Positions 8,659 to 17,551 of a stretch of 64,000 nt of DNA are shown here, one piece after another. The position numbers and the translations under genes are program-made. Position 1 is the stretch's first letter; every line of letters begins with the position of its first letter. This DNA is from Bermanella marisrubri (GTDB lineage Bacteria > Pseudomonadota > Gammaproteobacteria > Pseudomonadales > Oceanobacteraceae). The stretch spans positions 1,763,001-1,827,000 of the forward strand of contig NZ_CP051183.1 of the NCBI RefSeq assembly GCF_012295615.1, in the 5' to 3' direction. The notes below the pieces were generated by a model. It was not told where the DNA came from, did no database searches, and was given only the letters and a program-made list of their open reading frames with translations.

Positions 8659-9320
8659 TCAGCAATCTGCGTTATTTTGCTACTATCCAGTAGAGTAATA
8701 CCCGCCACTACATGTTCATCACCATGAGCTAAATGAGCTATGCACTGACCTACGTGCTGGATTTTGGTCGGTCTATATTGCTTTAGTGAGCCGAGTAGAA
8801 AGGGAGAGAGCAGGGGGGCTAGCCAACTAGCAAGGCTTTCCGCCAATCTAAATTCGTGGCGCTGACCAAGTAATAGACTAGGGCGTAGTATCACGAGCTG
8901 TTCAAAACCCAAGCGTTCGAGGCCCAGCTCCATCTCACCCTTGGTACGCAAGTAGAAGTTTTTACTCTGCGCATTGGCACCGACAGAGCTAATCACTATA
9001 AAACGCTTACAGCCTCGATGTTTCGCCAAGTTGGCGAAAGCTAAAACACCGTCAAGATCGACAGCCTTAAAGGCATCTTGACTACCAGCTTGCTTGATCG
9101 TTGTGCCAAGACAGCAAATCGCCACGTCGATTTCATTTACCTCAAGGTCATCGAGATTGGAAAAGCCACGACTTGATTGGCAAATATGAAAGCCTTCAGG
9201 TGCGTCAATCGGTTGATGGTGACGATTGATTAGGGTTATGTCACAAGGGGTGTCTTTAAAAAGTGAGTTTAATGCGGCTTGACCGGTGGCGCCGGAACCT
9301 CCGGCCATCAAAATATGCAT
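8655..9320 (-). CDS. NAD(P)-binding Rossmann-fold (atypical SDR) protein
   Basis: The 221-residue protein starts with a dinucleotide-binding motif GGSGATG (residues 7-13) and keeps features of HTATIP2/YwnB-like atypical short-chain dehydrogenases: ICCLGTTIKQAG, FIVISSVGAN and FYLRTKGEMEL. The latter contains a YxxxK-like segment (YLRTKGE). Substrate unknown. The start ATG shares one base with the stop of the TerB gene (TAATG), so the two are translationally coupled. It is the last gene of the talB operon. Confidence 0.82.
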   Translation of the reverse strand: MHILMAGGSGATGQAALNSLFKDTPCDITLINRHHQPIDAPEGFHICQSSRGFSNLDDLEVNEIDVAICCLGTTIKQAGSQDAFKAVDLDGVLAFANLAKHRGCKRFIVISSVGANAQSKNFYLRTKGEMELGLERLGFEQLVILRPSLLLGQRHEFRLAESLASWLAPLLSPFLLGSLKQYRPTKIQHVGQCIAHLAHGDEHVVAGITLLDSSKITQIAD

Positions 9321-9763
9321 TAAAGTTTTCCTTGAGCGGCATGCTTGCTTTGCATGTACTCGCTGTGGCGTAAGTGAAGTAGGTCAGCAATCTTGCGAAT
9401 CATACTTTCTTCAAGCGGATCGATTTGATTATCGCTTAGTGCTACTTTCCAAAGGGTTGTTACCAAGTCGCATTTTTGATCGATAGTAAAATGCTCGTTC
9501 AGGTAACGCGTGAATTGATGCAAAGAGGTTGCGGCATCCACTTCTTCATGGGCCGCTTCAATTAATGAGTGAGCCTCATCTTGCGTAATGCCGGTGTGCT
9601 GCATCAGCAAAGGTGCTAGTGCAGCAGACTCGTCGTTGGTTAGCTCATGGTCAGCCATGGCAACTTCTACCAATAAGGCGGCTGCGGCTTTTTCAGGTTG
9701 AGGCGATTCTTGCTCTTGCTTTGAATCATCACCTTCAAACCACGCCAAAATACTTTTAAACAT
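9320..9763 (-). CDS. TerB-like protein
   Basis: This acidic, all-helical 147-residue protein matches the TerB/DjlA-N-like fold. Two related Asp/Glu-rich segments fit the family's acidic pattern: VEVAMADHELTNDESAAL near residues 32-49, and VALSDNQIDPLEESMIRKI near 107-125. TerB-like domains are linked to tellurite or stress phenotypes and metal binding, but the exact role of stand-alone copies is unknown. It lies three bases after talB and is coupled to the SDR gene. Hence it is co-expressed with the pentose phosphate enzyme. Confidence 0.85.
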   Translation of the reverse strand: MFKSILAWFEGDDSKQEQESPQPEKAAAALLVEVAMADHELTNDESAALAPLLMQHTGITQDEAHSLIEAAHEEVDAATSLHQFTRYLNEHFTIDQKCDLVTTLWKVALSDNQIDPLEESMIRKIADLLHLRHSEYMQSKHAAQGKL

Positions 9764-9766
9764 GCA

Positions 9767-10729
9767 TTAACTCGCTTTCGCTAAAAATTGGTCGTTTAGT
9801 AGATCTTCTAGTTTACGTAAATCAGCAGCAAAGTTTCGGATGCCTTCAGCCAATTTTTCAGTGGCCATTGGGTCTTCGTTCATTTCCCAACGGAATGCTT
9901 GCTCGCTAAGCTCATCCCACTTGGCATCGTCACTTGCTTGATCATTTGATAAGCGAACGTCTAGGGTTTCAGTGCTGCCGTTTAGTTCTTCTAAAAGCGC
10001 AGGGGAAATGGTCAACTTGTCGCAACCTGCCAAGGCTTTGATCTCACCTGTATTGCGGAAGCTGGCGCCCATAACAATCGTGCTGTAATTGTGCTGCTTG
10101 TAATAACGATAGATGCGAGTAACCGATTTTACGCCCGGATCTTCAAGGTCTGGATAGCCATCAACGCCTTCTGCTTTTTTATACCAATCAAGAATGCGGC
10201 CAACAAAAGGACTGATCAAAGTCACATTGGCCTGAGCACAGGCTATCGCTTGGACAAAGCTGAATAGCAAAGTTAGATTGCAGCGAATACCTTCTTCCTC
10301 AAGTACTTTGGCTGCTTGTATGCCTTCCCATGTGGAGGCAATTTTAATCAGGATTCGATCACGCGACACCCCTAGCTCTTCATATAGGGCAATAAGGCGA
10401 CGGGCTTTTTCTACGGTGGCTACTGTATCAAAGGATAAGCGCGCATCCACTTCCGTAGACACGAAACCCGGAACAACGCCGAGTATCTCTTTACCGATTT
10501 TAACGGATACCATATCTAGCGTATTTTCGAGCACATCACCGCTCTGTTGCTTTGCCCAGTCAACAGCATCGGCAATCAATGATTGATACTGTGGCAGTTG
10601 CGCTGCTTTATATACTAATGAAGGATTGGTAGTAGCGTCTTCGGGCACGTACTGTTTGATGGCTTCGATATCGCCTGTATCAGCAACTACGGAGGTTACG
10701 CGTTTTAATTGTTCTAATGTGGTCGTCAT
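9767..10729 (-). CDS. talB: Transaldolase
   Basis: This cytosolic enzyme of the non-oxidative pentose phosphate pathway moves a dihydroxyacetone unit from sedoheptulose-7-P to glyceraldehyde-3-P. The 320 residues fit the classical TalB subfamily. The Schiff-base lysine lies in [10 protein letters not shown] (Lys129), catalytic Asp17 in VVADTGD, and DATTNPSLV is the substrate-loop motif. It is the first gene of a three-gene operon with terB-like and SDR genes. Confidence 0.97.
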   Translation of the reverse strand: MTTTLEQLKRVTSVVADTGDIEAIKQYVPEDATTNPSLVYKAAQLPQYQSLIADAVDWAKQQSGDVLENTLDMVSVKIGKEILGVVPGFVSTEVDARLSFDTVATVEKARRLIALYEELGVSRDRILIKIASTWEGIQAAKVLEEEGIRCNLTLLFSFVQAIACAQANVTLISPFVGRILDWYKKAEGVDGYPDLEDPGVKSVTRIYRYYKQHNYSTIVMGASFRNTGEIKALAGCDKLTISPALLEELNGSTETLDVRLSNDQASDDAKWDELSEQAFRWEMNEDPMATEKLAEGIRNFAADLRKLEDLLNDQFLAKAS

Positions 10730-10868
10730 AGCAACACTTCCTTATCGTTATGCATTAACTGTGTCGCAAGTTGACTGTGCTTGTCAAATGCTGAAAGGCA
10801 GGTAATCCAGCATTGGTGGCAGCTTTCGCTTATGCAGATAGAAGTGGTGATTAAATTATGCGCAGAAT

Positions 10869-10891
10869 ATGCCTGATTCTTAATCAGGCAT
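10869..10891. repeat. Hairpin around the dusA stop codon
   Basis: Perfect 10-base arms ATGCCTGATT (10869-10878) and AATCAGGCAT (10882-10891) with a CTT loop. The dusA stop (10880-10882) lies in the loop. No T-run follows on the minus strand, so it is not a standard intrinsic terminator; it may stabilise the mRNA end. Confidence 0.6.
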
Positions 10892-11872
10892 GTAGGCGAG
10901 GGCGTCTTCGATGGTTTGAATCGAGGCGTCTTTCTTAAAGGCCTGCTCACTTAAGTGACGACGGAACAGGCGGCTACCTGGCTGACCATTAAATAAGCCC
11001 AAAATGTGTCGTGTCACGTAAGATAGCTTAAAGCCTTTACTCAGGTGATCCTCAATATGCGGATAAAGGGCGCGGATGCAGTCTTTTTTATCTTTAGTCT
11101 GCGGTTCATGACCGTAGTAAAGAGCATCGACATCCATTAACACAGAAGGGTTGTGATAGGCTTCGCGCCCCAGCATTACCCCGTCTGCCCACTTAAGATG
11201 CTCAGTCGCCTCTTTATGGGTTTTAATGCCACCGTTTAAGATCACCTCAAGTTGGGGGAGGTCCTGCTTAATTTGCTGAACCACCTCATAGCGAAGGGGT
11301 GGAATCTCGCGATTCTCCTTTGGCGACAGTCCATCCAGAATGGCTTTACGACCATGGATAATAAAGGTCTCGCAGCCAGTGGCGGCTACCGTGTCGACAA
11401 AGTGGTGAAGATGCTCGTAAGAGTCTTGATCATCAATACCTATGCGATGCTTGACCGTCACTGGAATCTCTACCGCATCTTGCATAGCTTTAATACAGTC
11501 GGCCACCAATTGAGGGTGACCCATCAGGCACGCGCCAATCATATTGTTCTGTACGCGATCAGAAGGGCAGCCTACATTAAGGTTGACTTCGTCATAGCCG
11601 AAATCCTGTGCGATCTTTGCGCACTGAGCCAAGTCCTTAGGGTTGCTGCCACCCAGCTGCAAGGCAACTGGATGTTCTTCATCGCGATAGCGAATAAAGC
11701 GATCAGGACCGCCATCCCCATGAATCAAGGCACCCGTGGTGACCATTTCCGTATACAAGAAGGCATCCTTGCTTAGTGTCCTCCAAAACAGACGACAATG
11801 GCTATCTGACCAATCCATCATAGGGGCGGTACAGAAGCGACGGGCATTATCGGGAAGCGTTTTGGTGGTCAT
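10880..11872 (-). CDS. dusA: tRNA-dihydrouridine synthase A
   Basis: This FMN-dependent enzyme reduces uridines at positions 20/20a in the tRNA D-loop. The 330 residues show APMMDWSDSHCR at the FMN-barrel start, NLNVGCPSDRVQ with the catalytic Cys, VKHRIGID, and NGGI followed by GVMLGREAYHNP, which is typical of DusA. A helical C-terminal domain follows the TIM barrel. It is monocistronic; a hairpin encloses its stop codon. Confidence 0.96.
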   Translation of the reverse strand: MTTKTLPDNARRFCTAPMMDWSDSHCRLFWRTLSKDAFLYTEMVTTGALIHGDGGPDRFIRYRDEEHPVALQLGGSNPKDLAQCAKIAQDFGYDEVNLNVGCPSDRVQNNMIGACLMGHPQLVADCIKAMQDAVEIPVTVKHRIGIDDQDSYEHLHHFVDTVAATGCETFIIHGRKAILDGLSPKENREIPPLRYEVVQQIKQDLPQLEVILNGGIKTHKEATEHLKWADGVMLGREAYHNPSVLMDVDALYYGHEPQTKDKKDCIRALYPHIEDHLSKGFKLSYVTRHILGLFNGQPGSRLFRRHLSEQAFKKDASIQTIEDALAYMPD

Positions 11873-12074
11873 AGGGCCTTCTAAATACTACTGGTAAAAG
11901 GGCTAAACAAAGTCGCGCGAGGATAAAGCATTTTGGGGTTTGTAGCAAAGCCAACTGCGATGTGAGGAAGTAAATAGTCCCGGGCCTGAACAAGCTTGAG
12001 TATTTGAAGGCCTTATATAAATACTGGTATGTTTGCTACTCGGGGTGAAAATAATTTATTAAGGAAAATTAACT

Positions 12075-12326
12075 ATGGCAATTGAAGAAATACTTGTAAT
12101 GCTGTGTGTAGGTGCGGCATCCGGATGGCTTGCCGGCTTACTCGTTAAAGGCCGTGGTTTCGGTCTGCTTGCTGATATCTTGCTTGGTATCTTGGGTGCA
12201 TTTATAGGTGGGTTTGCGCTTGGTCTTATCGGGATTACTTTAGGTGGCATCCTTGGTTCGATCATAAAAGCAACAATTGGTGCTGTATTGTTGTTATTGA
12301 TAGTTCGCTTAATAAAAAGAGCTTAA
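12075..12326 (+). CDS. GlsB/YeaQ/YmgE-type stress membrane protein
   Basis: This 83-residue, very hydrophobic inner-membrane protein of the transglycosylase-associated (Tag) family has about three transmembrane segments rich in Gly: GAASGWLAGLLVKGRGFGLLADILLG, then GALGLIG-like FALGLIGITLGG, then a C-terminal helix ending KRA. Members are often induced by general stress; the molecular role is unknown. AAGGAAAATTAACT precedes the ATG. It stands alone, with a likely hairpin terminator after it. Confidence 0.88.
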   Translation: MAIEEILVMLCVGAASGWLAGLLVKGRGFGLLADILLGILGAFIGGFALGLIGITLGGILGSIIKATIGAVLLLLIVRLIKRA

Positions 12327-12338
12327 ACGGATATACGA

Positions 12339-12378
12339 TTAGCGTCACTTCATTAACTGTGTGGCGCTAAGTTTTGTT
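12339..12378 (+). terminator. Probable terminator after the YeaQ-type gene
   Basis: Ten-base arms TTAGCGTCAC (12339-12348) and GTGGCGCTAA (12361-12370) with one mismatch, 12-base loop, followed by GTTTTGTT. Confidence 0.5.
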
Positions 12379-12526
12379 GATTTGATCTTTTTTAGGCTTA
12401 ATACCTCTGCGTCTATTAAATTATTTGGTTATTTTGCGACGGAACTCAAGTTTCTGCATTTTTTACAGTTCAAATAGCTGGTTAACATACGCGCTTGCTT
12501 TTATTGGCTAGGCCAGAATAACCAGT

Positions 12527-13672
12527 ATGTCCCTCATTAAATATCTTCAAGTATTAGCAAAGCACGATGGATCGGATTTGTATTTAAGCACGGGCGCAGT
12601 TCCAAGCGCCAAATTCCAAGGAACATTAAAACAATTAGGTAAAGAGCCCTTAAAGTCTGGACAGATTGCTAAGATGATCGAATCCGTAATGGATGAAGAT
12701 CAGAAGGTTGAGTTTGAGGAAGAGCTAGAGCTTAACATGGCAGTTAGTATTCCTAGTGGTGGTCGCTTCCGGTTGAATATGTTTAAACAAAGAAATGAAG
12801 TGTCCGTTGTAGCGAGAAACATCGTTGCCGAAATCCCCGAATTTGAAAAGCTTGGCTTGCCAGAAGTTCTAAAGGAAGTGGTCATGGCAAAGCGCGGATT
12901 GATTTTGTTTGTTGGTGGTACAGGCTCAGGTAAATCCACTTCGCTTGCGTCACTGATTGATCACAGGAATCGCCACAGTGCCGGTCACATTATTACTATC
13001 GAAGACCCGATAGAGTTTGTTCACAAACACAGGAAGTCTATCATTAATCAAAGGGAGGTTGGTGTAGATACAAAGAGCTTCCATGCTGCTTTAAAAAATA
13101 CGTTGCGACAAGCTCCTGATGTGATTTTGATTGGAGAAATTCGCGATCGCGAGACAATGGAGCATGCATTAGCATTCGCTGAAACTGGGCATTTGGCGAT
13201 ATCTACGCTGCATGCGAATAATGCGAACCAAGCACTCGACCGCATCGTAAACTTCTTTCCCGAAGAAAGGCGTCCGCAGTTACTTCAAGATTTGGGTTTG
13301 AATATGCAAGCTATTATTTCACAGCGTTTGATACCAACCGTTGACAAAAAACGCGTTGCAGCCGTAGAAGTCTTGTTGGGGAATACAACGATTCAAGACT
13401 TGGTAATGAAAGGTGATACGAGTGGAATAAAAGAAATTATGGCTAAATCAGAAAACCTAGGGATGCAAACATTTGATGCGGCGTTATTCAAGCTACATAA
13501 AGCTGGAAAGATTACAATGAATGAGGCATTAAAGAACGCAGATTCCGAAAACAATCTAAGACTGCGTATTAAGTTAGACAGTGGTGAAGGTGCTAATGAG
13601 AAGAACGCCGGAGGGTTTAGCTTAGAAAACGATCATGATGAACAAACCGAGCAAGAGTTACAGAGTGCTTAA
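12527..13672 (+). CDS. pilU: Type IV pilus retraction ATPase PilU
   Basis: This cytoplasmic hexameric AAA-type ATPase assists PilT in retracting type IV pili for twitching or DNA uptake. The 381 residues include a PAS-like N-domain, Walker A GGTGSGKST (130-138), the Asp box ITIEDPIEF, Walker B LIGEIRD and the His box TGHLAISTLHAN. The acidic C-terminal tail (ENDHDEQTEQELQ) and overall length are typical of PilU rather than PilT (about 345). In many relatives pilU follows pilT, but here the upstream gene is an unrelated stress protein, so pilT must be elsewhere. Confidence 0.92.
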   Translation: MSLIKYLQVLAKHDGSDLYLSTGAVPSAKFQGTLKQLGKEPLKSGQIAKMIESVMDEDQKVEFEEELELNMAVSIPSGGRFRLNMFKQRNEVSVVARNIVAEIPEFEKLGLPEVLKEVVMAKRGLILFVGGTGSGKSTSLASLIDHRNRHSAGHIITIEDPIEFVHKHRKSIINQREVGVDTKSFHAALKNTLRQAPDVILIGEIRDRETMEHALAFAETGHLAISTLHANNANQALDRIVNFFPEERRPQLLQDLGLNMQAIISQRLIPTVDKKRVAAVEVLLGNTTIQDLVMKGDTSGIKEIMAKSENLGMQTFDAALFKLHKAGKITMNEALKNADSENNLRLRIKLDSGEGANEKNAGGFSLENDHDEQTEQELQSA

Positions 13673-13799
13673 ATTTGTTGTAGTGAGTGATGGGGGCTAT
13701 TTTTTTATGGGCCGCGTCACATTTTCAAAATAATAAAATACAATAAAATCCTGACCAATTGGATAATCACCGCTCACTAAAAAGATATACAGGACGTAT

Positions 13800-14558
13800 A
13801 TGAAAAAGCTAGTCATCTTTCCATTAACAATGGCATTGGTTGCTTGTGGCGGCGGTTCTTCTTCAGACGGAATAGGGGATGATGATCTAAACCCTACTCC
13901 TAAGCCGTCCCCCGATAGTCGGCAAGCAATCGATTGTAGTCAAGATAAAAGCAGTGTATTTCAATTTCCGATTCCCGAGTATCCAGGAATTCCCACTGCC
14001 TATACTCATAATGAGGGCGGTGGTTTTGATCCAGAGAACTTTTTTGCACTGGCAGAGCTTGGCATTATGTTGGGCGTTTCAAAAAGCGAAGAAGGTATGG
14101 ATCATACGGGACCGACTTGGCGTATTGTTGATGAAAGTTTAACGACTACGATTGAATATGCCTTAAATGGGTCCAATGAAACTTGGACTATCACCAAGGA
14201 TGGTGTTGATTCGGGTGGCGATCAATACGATGAGCACGTCTATTTGGAAGTTGAACAGCCTGCTACATGTGGTCTTAGTATCCGAACTTATGATGATAGC
14301 GGTAATCTGGAAGGTGATTTTGTATTATTGGCTTATGAGTGGACATTTACGTCATACGAAGAAGGTCAACTAACAGGGCAAACAGTTACAGAGATCAACC
14401 TTGATCGTAGCGGAAAAACAACTTCTAGAAACTATAAAGAACCATTGCCGGATTACCCAGTTACCATTGTTGAATGGGATTCAACTGGCGAGGACGTCTT
14501 AATTAAGACGTGTAAAACAACCGCCGGCACCAACTGCCAAACCGCAGTGGCACCATAG
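13800..14558 (+). CDS. Hypothetical lipoprotein
   Basis: The signal peptide MKKLVIFPLTMALVAC ends in a lipobox (LVAC, Cys16), followed by a GGGSSSDG linker typical of surface-exposed or outer-membrane lipoproteins of marine gammaproteobacteria. The rest of the 252 residues is a beta-rich domain with many Gly, Asp and Thr and Cys residues that could form disulfides (IDCSQDK, ATCGLSI, IKTCKTTAGTNCQT). I recognise no family. It is monocistronic, with a strong terminator after it. Confidence 0.8.
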   Translation: MKKLVIFPLTMALVACGGGSSSDGIGDDDLNPTPKPSPDSRQAIDCSQDKSSVFQFPIPEYPGIPTAYTHNEGGGFDPENFFALAELGIMLGVSKSEEGMDHTGPTWRIVDESLTTTIEYALNGSNETWTITKDGVDSGGDQYDEHVYLEVEQPATCGLSIRTYDDSGNLEGDFVLLAYEWTFTSYEEGQLTGQTVTEINLDRSGKTTSRNYKEPLPDYPVTIVEWDSTGEDVLIKTCKTTAGTNCQTAVAP

Positions 14559-14583
14559 CCAAATTGTGGGTTGATACACTAAT

Positions 14584-14617
14584 AAAAAAGCCGAATCCTT
14601 AAGATTCGGCTTTTTTT
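14584..14617 (+). terminator. Rho-independent terminator
   Basis: Stem CCGAATC (14591-14597) / GATTCGG (14603-14609), extended by AAAAAAG and CTTTTTTT runs, behind the lipoprotein gene. Confidence 0.88.
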
Positions 14618-14671
14618 ATGTAATTCCTATAGAGGTAATAAATAACGAGTTTATTCGCTATTATCTAGTAA

Positions 14672-14695
14672 TTCCGATAATAATAATTATCGGAA
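14672..14695. promoter_or_regulatory. Dyad upstream of the CheW-CZB gene
   Basis: Perfect 10-base arms TTCCGATAAT (14672-14681) and ATTATCGGAA (14686-14695) with an AATA spacer, 73-96 bases before the ATG at 14768. No T-run follows, so an operator is more likely than a terminator. Confidence 0.45.
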
Positions 14696-14767
14696 ATTGA
14701 GTATATCCGTAGGTAAGCTATTCTGCATATAGATAACTCCCTTGCCAAGTTAAGCTAGGATGCAAAT

Positions 14768-15628
14768 ATGAATGCCGAAGCCGAAGAAATCCAAGATCTC
14801 CCCTCTATATTTTCTGGTCAACCTAATATTGAGGTTATTACTTTCTATGAAGGCCAGACCCAATACGCAACACCAGTAAGTGCGGTGCGCTATATCGAGC
14901 AAGATAGACGCAAGACTACGCGAATCGAGCTTAATAAAGAGCTGGGTGCTGAGGTCACGACCTACCAAGGAAAACCAGTCCCAATATTCGATTTTGCGGG
15001 ACTCATGGGTTGTGAAGCTGAATACATTAAAAACATCAAGCTAATGCAGCTTCTTGATGAGCGTGAAAAGGATCATCGAAATTGGATGAATAGTCTTGAG
15101 GAAAGCTTGCGATCAGGCTCAGAATTTACATTAGCTCGAGATCCAAACCTATGTAAGTTTGGTCAATGGTATAACGACTTCAAGCCGGATGACGAGTTGT
15201 TGGCCGATATCATGGAGGATTTTGATTCTCCACACAGACGCATTCATGCCTTAGCGGATCGCCTATTAAAGATGAGGGATGCTGGTGAGCAAGAGGCTGC
15301 ATTAAAGGAGCTTGAAAAAGAGAAGGCATCGTCGCTAGCTCGACTCATTAATTTATTTAAAGCGGCCAAGGATCGTATAGAGAATATCACGCGCCCTATT
15401 TTAATTTTCATTGATACTGAGAGCAAAATGGTTGCGATTCGACTCAATGCCATTAGCGATATCGTTACCTATCAAGTAGGTAGCTTTACTAGTAAAGATG
15501 ATGTGGATGATAGCTCTGACTTAAATGATTTAAACTTTTTAGCAGGCTATTTAGAGAATAAAAATGATGAGCCGCCATGTGTTCTATTGGATTGGCGTTT
15601 GTTTAAAGGCAAAAAAAGCGCCCTTTAG
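14768..15628 (+). CDS. CheW-like scaffold with inserted CZB zinc-binding domain
   Basis: This 286-residue cytoplasmic chemosensory protein has three segments. Residues 21-82 look like the first half of a CheW domain (EVITFYEGQTQYATPVSAV, then YQGKPVPIFDFAGLMG). Residues about 100-200 form a chemoreceptor zinc-binding (CZB) domain with His103, Cys129 in the CKFGQWY signature, and His156/His160 in SPHRRIHAL. Residues about 205-286 resemble the second half of CheW (RPILIFIDTES, CVLLDWRLF). So CZB is inserted inside CheW. CZB domains bind zinc through 3-His/1-Cys and sense zinc or oxidants such as hypochlorous acid. A role in coupling zinc or redox state to a CheA array is inferred. No other che gene is adjacent. 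A dyad lies upstream, and its terminator stem is built from its last codons. Confidence 0.85.
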   Translation: MNAEAEEIQDLPSIFSGQPNIEVITFYEGQTQYATPVSAVRYIEQDRRKTTRIELNKELGAEVTTYQGKPVPIFDFAGLMGCEAEYIKNIKLMQLLDEREKDHRNWMNSLEESLRSGSEFTLARDPNLCKFGQWYNDFKPDDELLADIMEDFDSPHRRIHALADRLLKMRDAGEQEAALKELEKEKASSLARLINLFKAAKDRIENITRPILIFIDTESKMVAIRLNAISDIVTYQVGSFTSKDDVDDSSDLNDLNFLAGYLENKNDEPPCVLLDWRLFKGKKSAL

Positions 15629-15640
15629 GCGCTTTTTTGT
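15611..15640 (+). terminator. Terminator overlapping the end of the CheW-CZB gene
   Basis: Stem GCGCC (15618-15622) / GGCGC (15628-15632) with A-run before and T-run after. The stop codon TAG (15626-15628) is in the loop and right arm, and the Lys-Lys-Ser-Ala codons make the left side. Confidence 0.8.
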
Positions 15641-15662
15641 TTTTGTATGTTGAGTTGCGGGT

Positions 15663-17006
15663 CTACCTAGAGGCTGTTCTCATGGTGACAAATTCCTCCG
15701 CAGACGTTGGGTGTATTCCAATAGTCGAATCAAACTGAGCCTTGGTTAATCCTGCCTTAACGGCAACAGCAAACCCTTGAAGGATCTCTCCTGCGTGCTC
15801 TCCAACCATATGTGCGCCAAGTACTCGATCCGTTTCTTTATCGACTACTAATTTCATATAAGAACGGTGATTCAACCCTGACAAAGTATGTTTCAAAGCA
15901 CGAAATTCGCTTTCAAAGATACTCACCACAAAGCCTTGATCTATGGCTTCTTCTTCGCTTAATCCTACTGTTGCCAGATTTGGTTGAGAAAAAACGGCTG
16001 TTGGTATAGATGAATAATCCATCGGGGTTGGATCATTTTGATATTGTTGGCGTAAAAAACACATTGCTTCAGCTAGTGCTACGGGTGTAAGTTGCGGAGT
16101 ATCAATTAGATCGCCCAAGGCATAAATTGAGTCAACACTGGTTTTGAAATGATCGTCAACAGCAATGCACCCTTTCTCATCGGTTTCGATCTGTAGGTCA
16201 TCAATACCGAGATTGCTTGTGTTAGGGGTGCGGCCGATAGCGGAAATAACTGCATCCACAATTAGCTCTTCACCCCCTTGCAGGGTAACCCGATACTGCT
16301 CCCCTACTTTTTCTATAGCACTTGGCTGATGGGGTAATAGCTTTATTGGACCTTTTAGGATTTCTGTTTCAGCATGCTGGCGTGTGGTTTCGTCAAAACC
16401 TCGTAGTAACTTGCCTGAGCGTGATGCTATAGATGTATCGCAACCAAGATTACTAATGATTCCAGCAAACTCCACAGCAATATAGCCGCTGCCAAATACC
16501 ACTGCAGACTTAGGAAAGTTTTCTAGATAAAAAAATGCATTACTATCAATGCAATGCTCTTTACCAGGGATGTCCGGGAGGATTGGCCAGCCCCCTGTTG
16601 CCAACAGAATTTTCTCTGCAGAAAATTGCTGACCTGCCACTTCAACAGTATGTGCATCGATTAATTTTGCATGCCCCCAAATTCGTTCAACGCCGGCATT
16701 ATCTAATAACTTTTCATAAATGCCGTTTAAGCGTTCAATCTCTTTGGTTTTATTATCGCGCAATGTTGCCCAATCAAATCCTTTAAGCTCTAGATTGACA
16801 CCAAAGCCTTTTGCTTCTTCTACAAAATGTGGATATTCACTGGCATATACAAAGAGCTTTTTAGGAACGCAGCCTACATTGACACAGGTGCCACCATAAT
16901 AATTAGACTCTGCCACTGCTACTTTTTTTCCTAAGTTTGCGGCCATGCGACTTGCTCTTACGCCGGCAGATCCAGCGCCAATAACAAATAAATCATATTG
17001 ATACAT
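15663..17006 (-). CDS. gor: Glutathione-disulfide reductase
   Basis: This cytosolic flavoenzyme reduces glutathione disulfide with NADPH. The 447 residues have an FAD-binding GAGSAGVRASR, the redox disulfide in GGTCVNVGCVPKK (Cys41, Cys46), an NADPH-binding GSGYIAVEFAGI, ALGDLIDTPQLTPVA, and the dimer-interface HPTSAEEFV with the catalytic His. The lack of the extended N-terminus of dihydrolipoamide dehydrogenases and the HPTSAEE motif support glutathione reductase. It lies 14 bases after gspM on the same strand and may be read by the secretion operon. Confidence 0.94.
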   Translation of the reverse strand: MYQYDLFVIGAGSAGVRASRMAANLGKKVAVAESNYYGGTCVNVGCVPKKLFVYASEYPHFVEEAKGFGVNLELKGFDWATLRDNKTKEIERLNGIYEKLLDNAGVERIWGHAKLIDAHTVEVAGQQFSAEKILLATGGWPILPDIPGKEHCIDSNAFFYLENFPKSAVVFGSGYIAVEFAGIISNLGCDTSIASRSGKLLRGFDETTRQHAETEILKGPIKLLPHQPSAIEKVGEQYRVTLQGGEELIVDAVISAIGRTPNTSNLGIDDLQIETDEKGCIAVDDHFKTSVDSIYALGDLIDTPQLTPVALAEAMCFLRQQYQNDPTPMDYSSIPTAVFSQPNLATVGLSEEEAIDQGFVVSIFESEFRALKHTLSGLNHRSYMKLVVDKETDRVLGAHMVGEHAGEILQGFAVAVKAGLTKAQFDSTIGIHPTSAEEFVTMRTASR

Positions 17007-17020
17007 ATTCGAAAACCTTT

Positions 17021-17551
17021 TTACTGAGTCAAGACAGCTCTAACGTTTACTCGACCAGAGGAGACCTTATCTAAAGAAATCTGTTCTACTAAAATTCCCT
17101 TTTCCGCCTCTAGAATTTCAATCCAATCAATTACTGCGTCAAATTCCGCTTTATCAAGCCAAATACGCAAGCGTGTTGCTCCATCTGGCTCAAAGCGACG
17201 CAGTTCTATTTTTTTTGCTTTAGCGGTAGCGCTCACGATCGATAGAATCGAGCCACCGCTGGGTTGATTTGAGGATGAGCCACCCTTAAAACGATATGCG
17301 TTTTCCTTTAGGGATTCATGAAATGATAGTTCTTTATTAAAGCTTTTGTTGGCGGCATCCCTAGCATCAACTGCAGGCTGCCAAATCCACGCATAAATCA
17401 ACACTAATGAAATGACGAATAGGAGTACTTTTACGATGCTCTGATCATTAGTACCAAGCTGTGAATACCAGTTATGGACACTTTGATAGATGGATGATTG
17501 CTCAAGTTGTCTCTTTAAGTTGCTGGTAAAGTTGTCTATTGCATTAGCCAT
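17021..17551 (-). CDS. gspM: Type II secretion protein GspM
   Basis: This 176-residue bitopic inner-membrane protein has one membrane segment near residues 40-58 (VKVLLFVISLVLIYAWIW), a short cytoplasmic N-terminus and a periplasmic ferredoxin-like domain (ILSIVSATAKAKKIELRRFEP, ILEAEKGILVEQISLD). GspM forms the assembly platform with GspL. Sequence similarity within this family is low; the call rests on topology plus its position after gspL, with which it overlaps by eight bases. Confidence 0.88.
   Translation of the reverse strand: MANAIDNFTSNLKRQLEQSSIYQSVHNWYSQLGTNDQSIVKVLLFVISLVLIYAWIWQPAVDARDAANKSFNKELSFHESLKENAYRFKGGSSSNQPSGGSILSIVSATAKAKKIELRRFEPDGATRLRIWLDKAEFDAVIDWIEILEAEKGILVEQISLDKVSSGRVNVRAVLTQ

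Noticed and set aside
10726-10950. 74-residue minus-strand frame between talB and dusA
   Set aside because: It overlaps the 3' end of dusA in another frame, has low-complexity Ser/Pro/His content and no family pattern; the gap is more likely untranslated.
11252-11776. 174-residue plus-strand frame inside dusA
   Set aside because: It is antisense to a fully conserved enzyme and has no recognisable motif.
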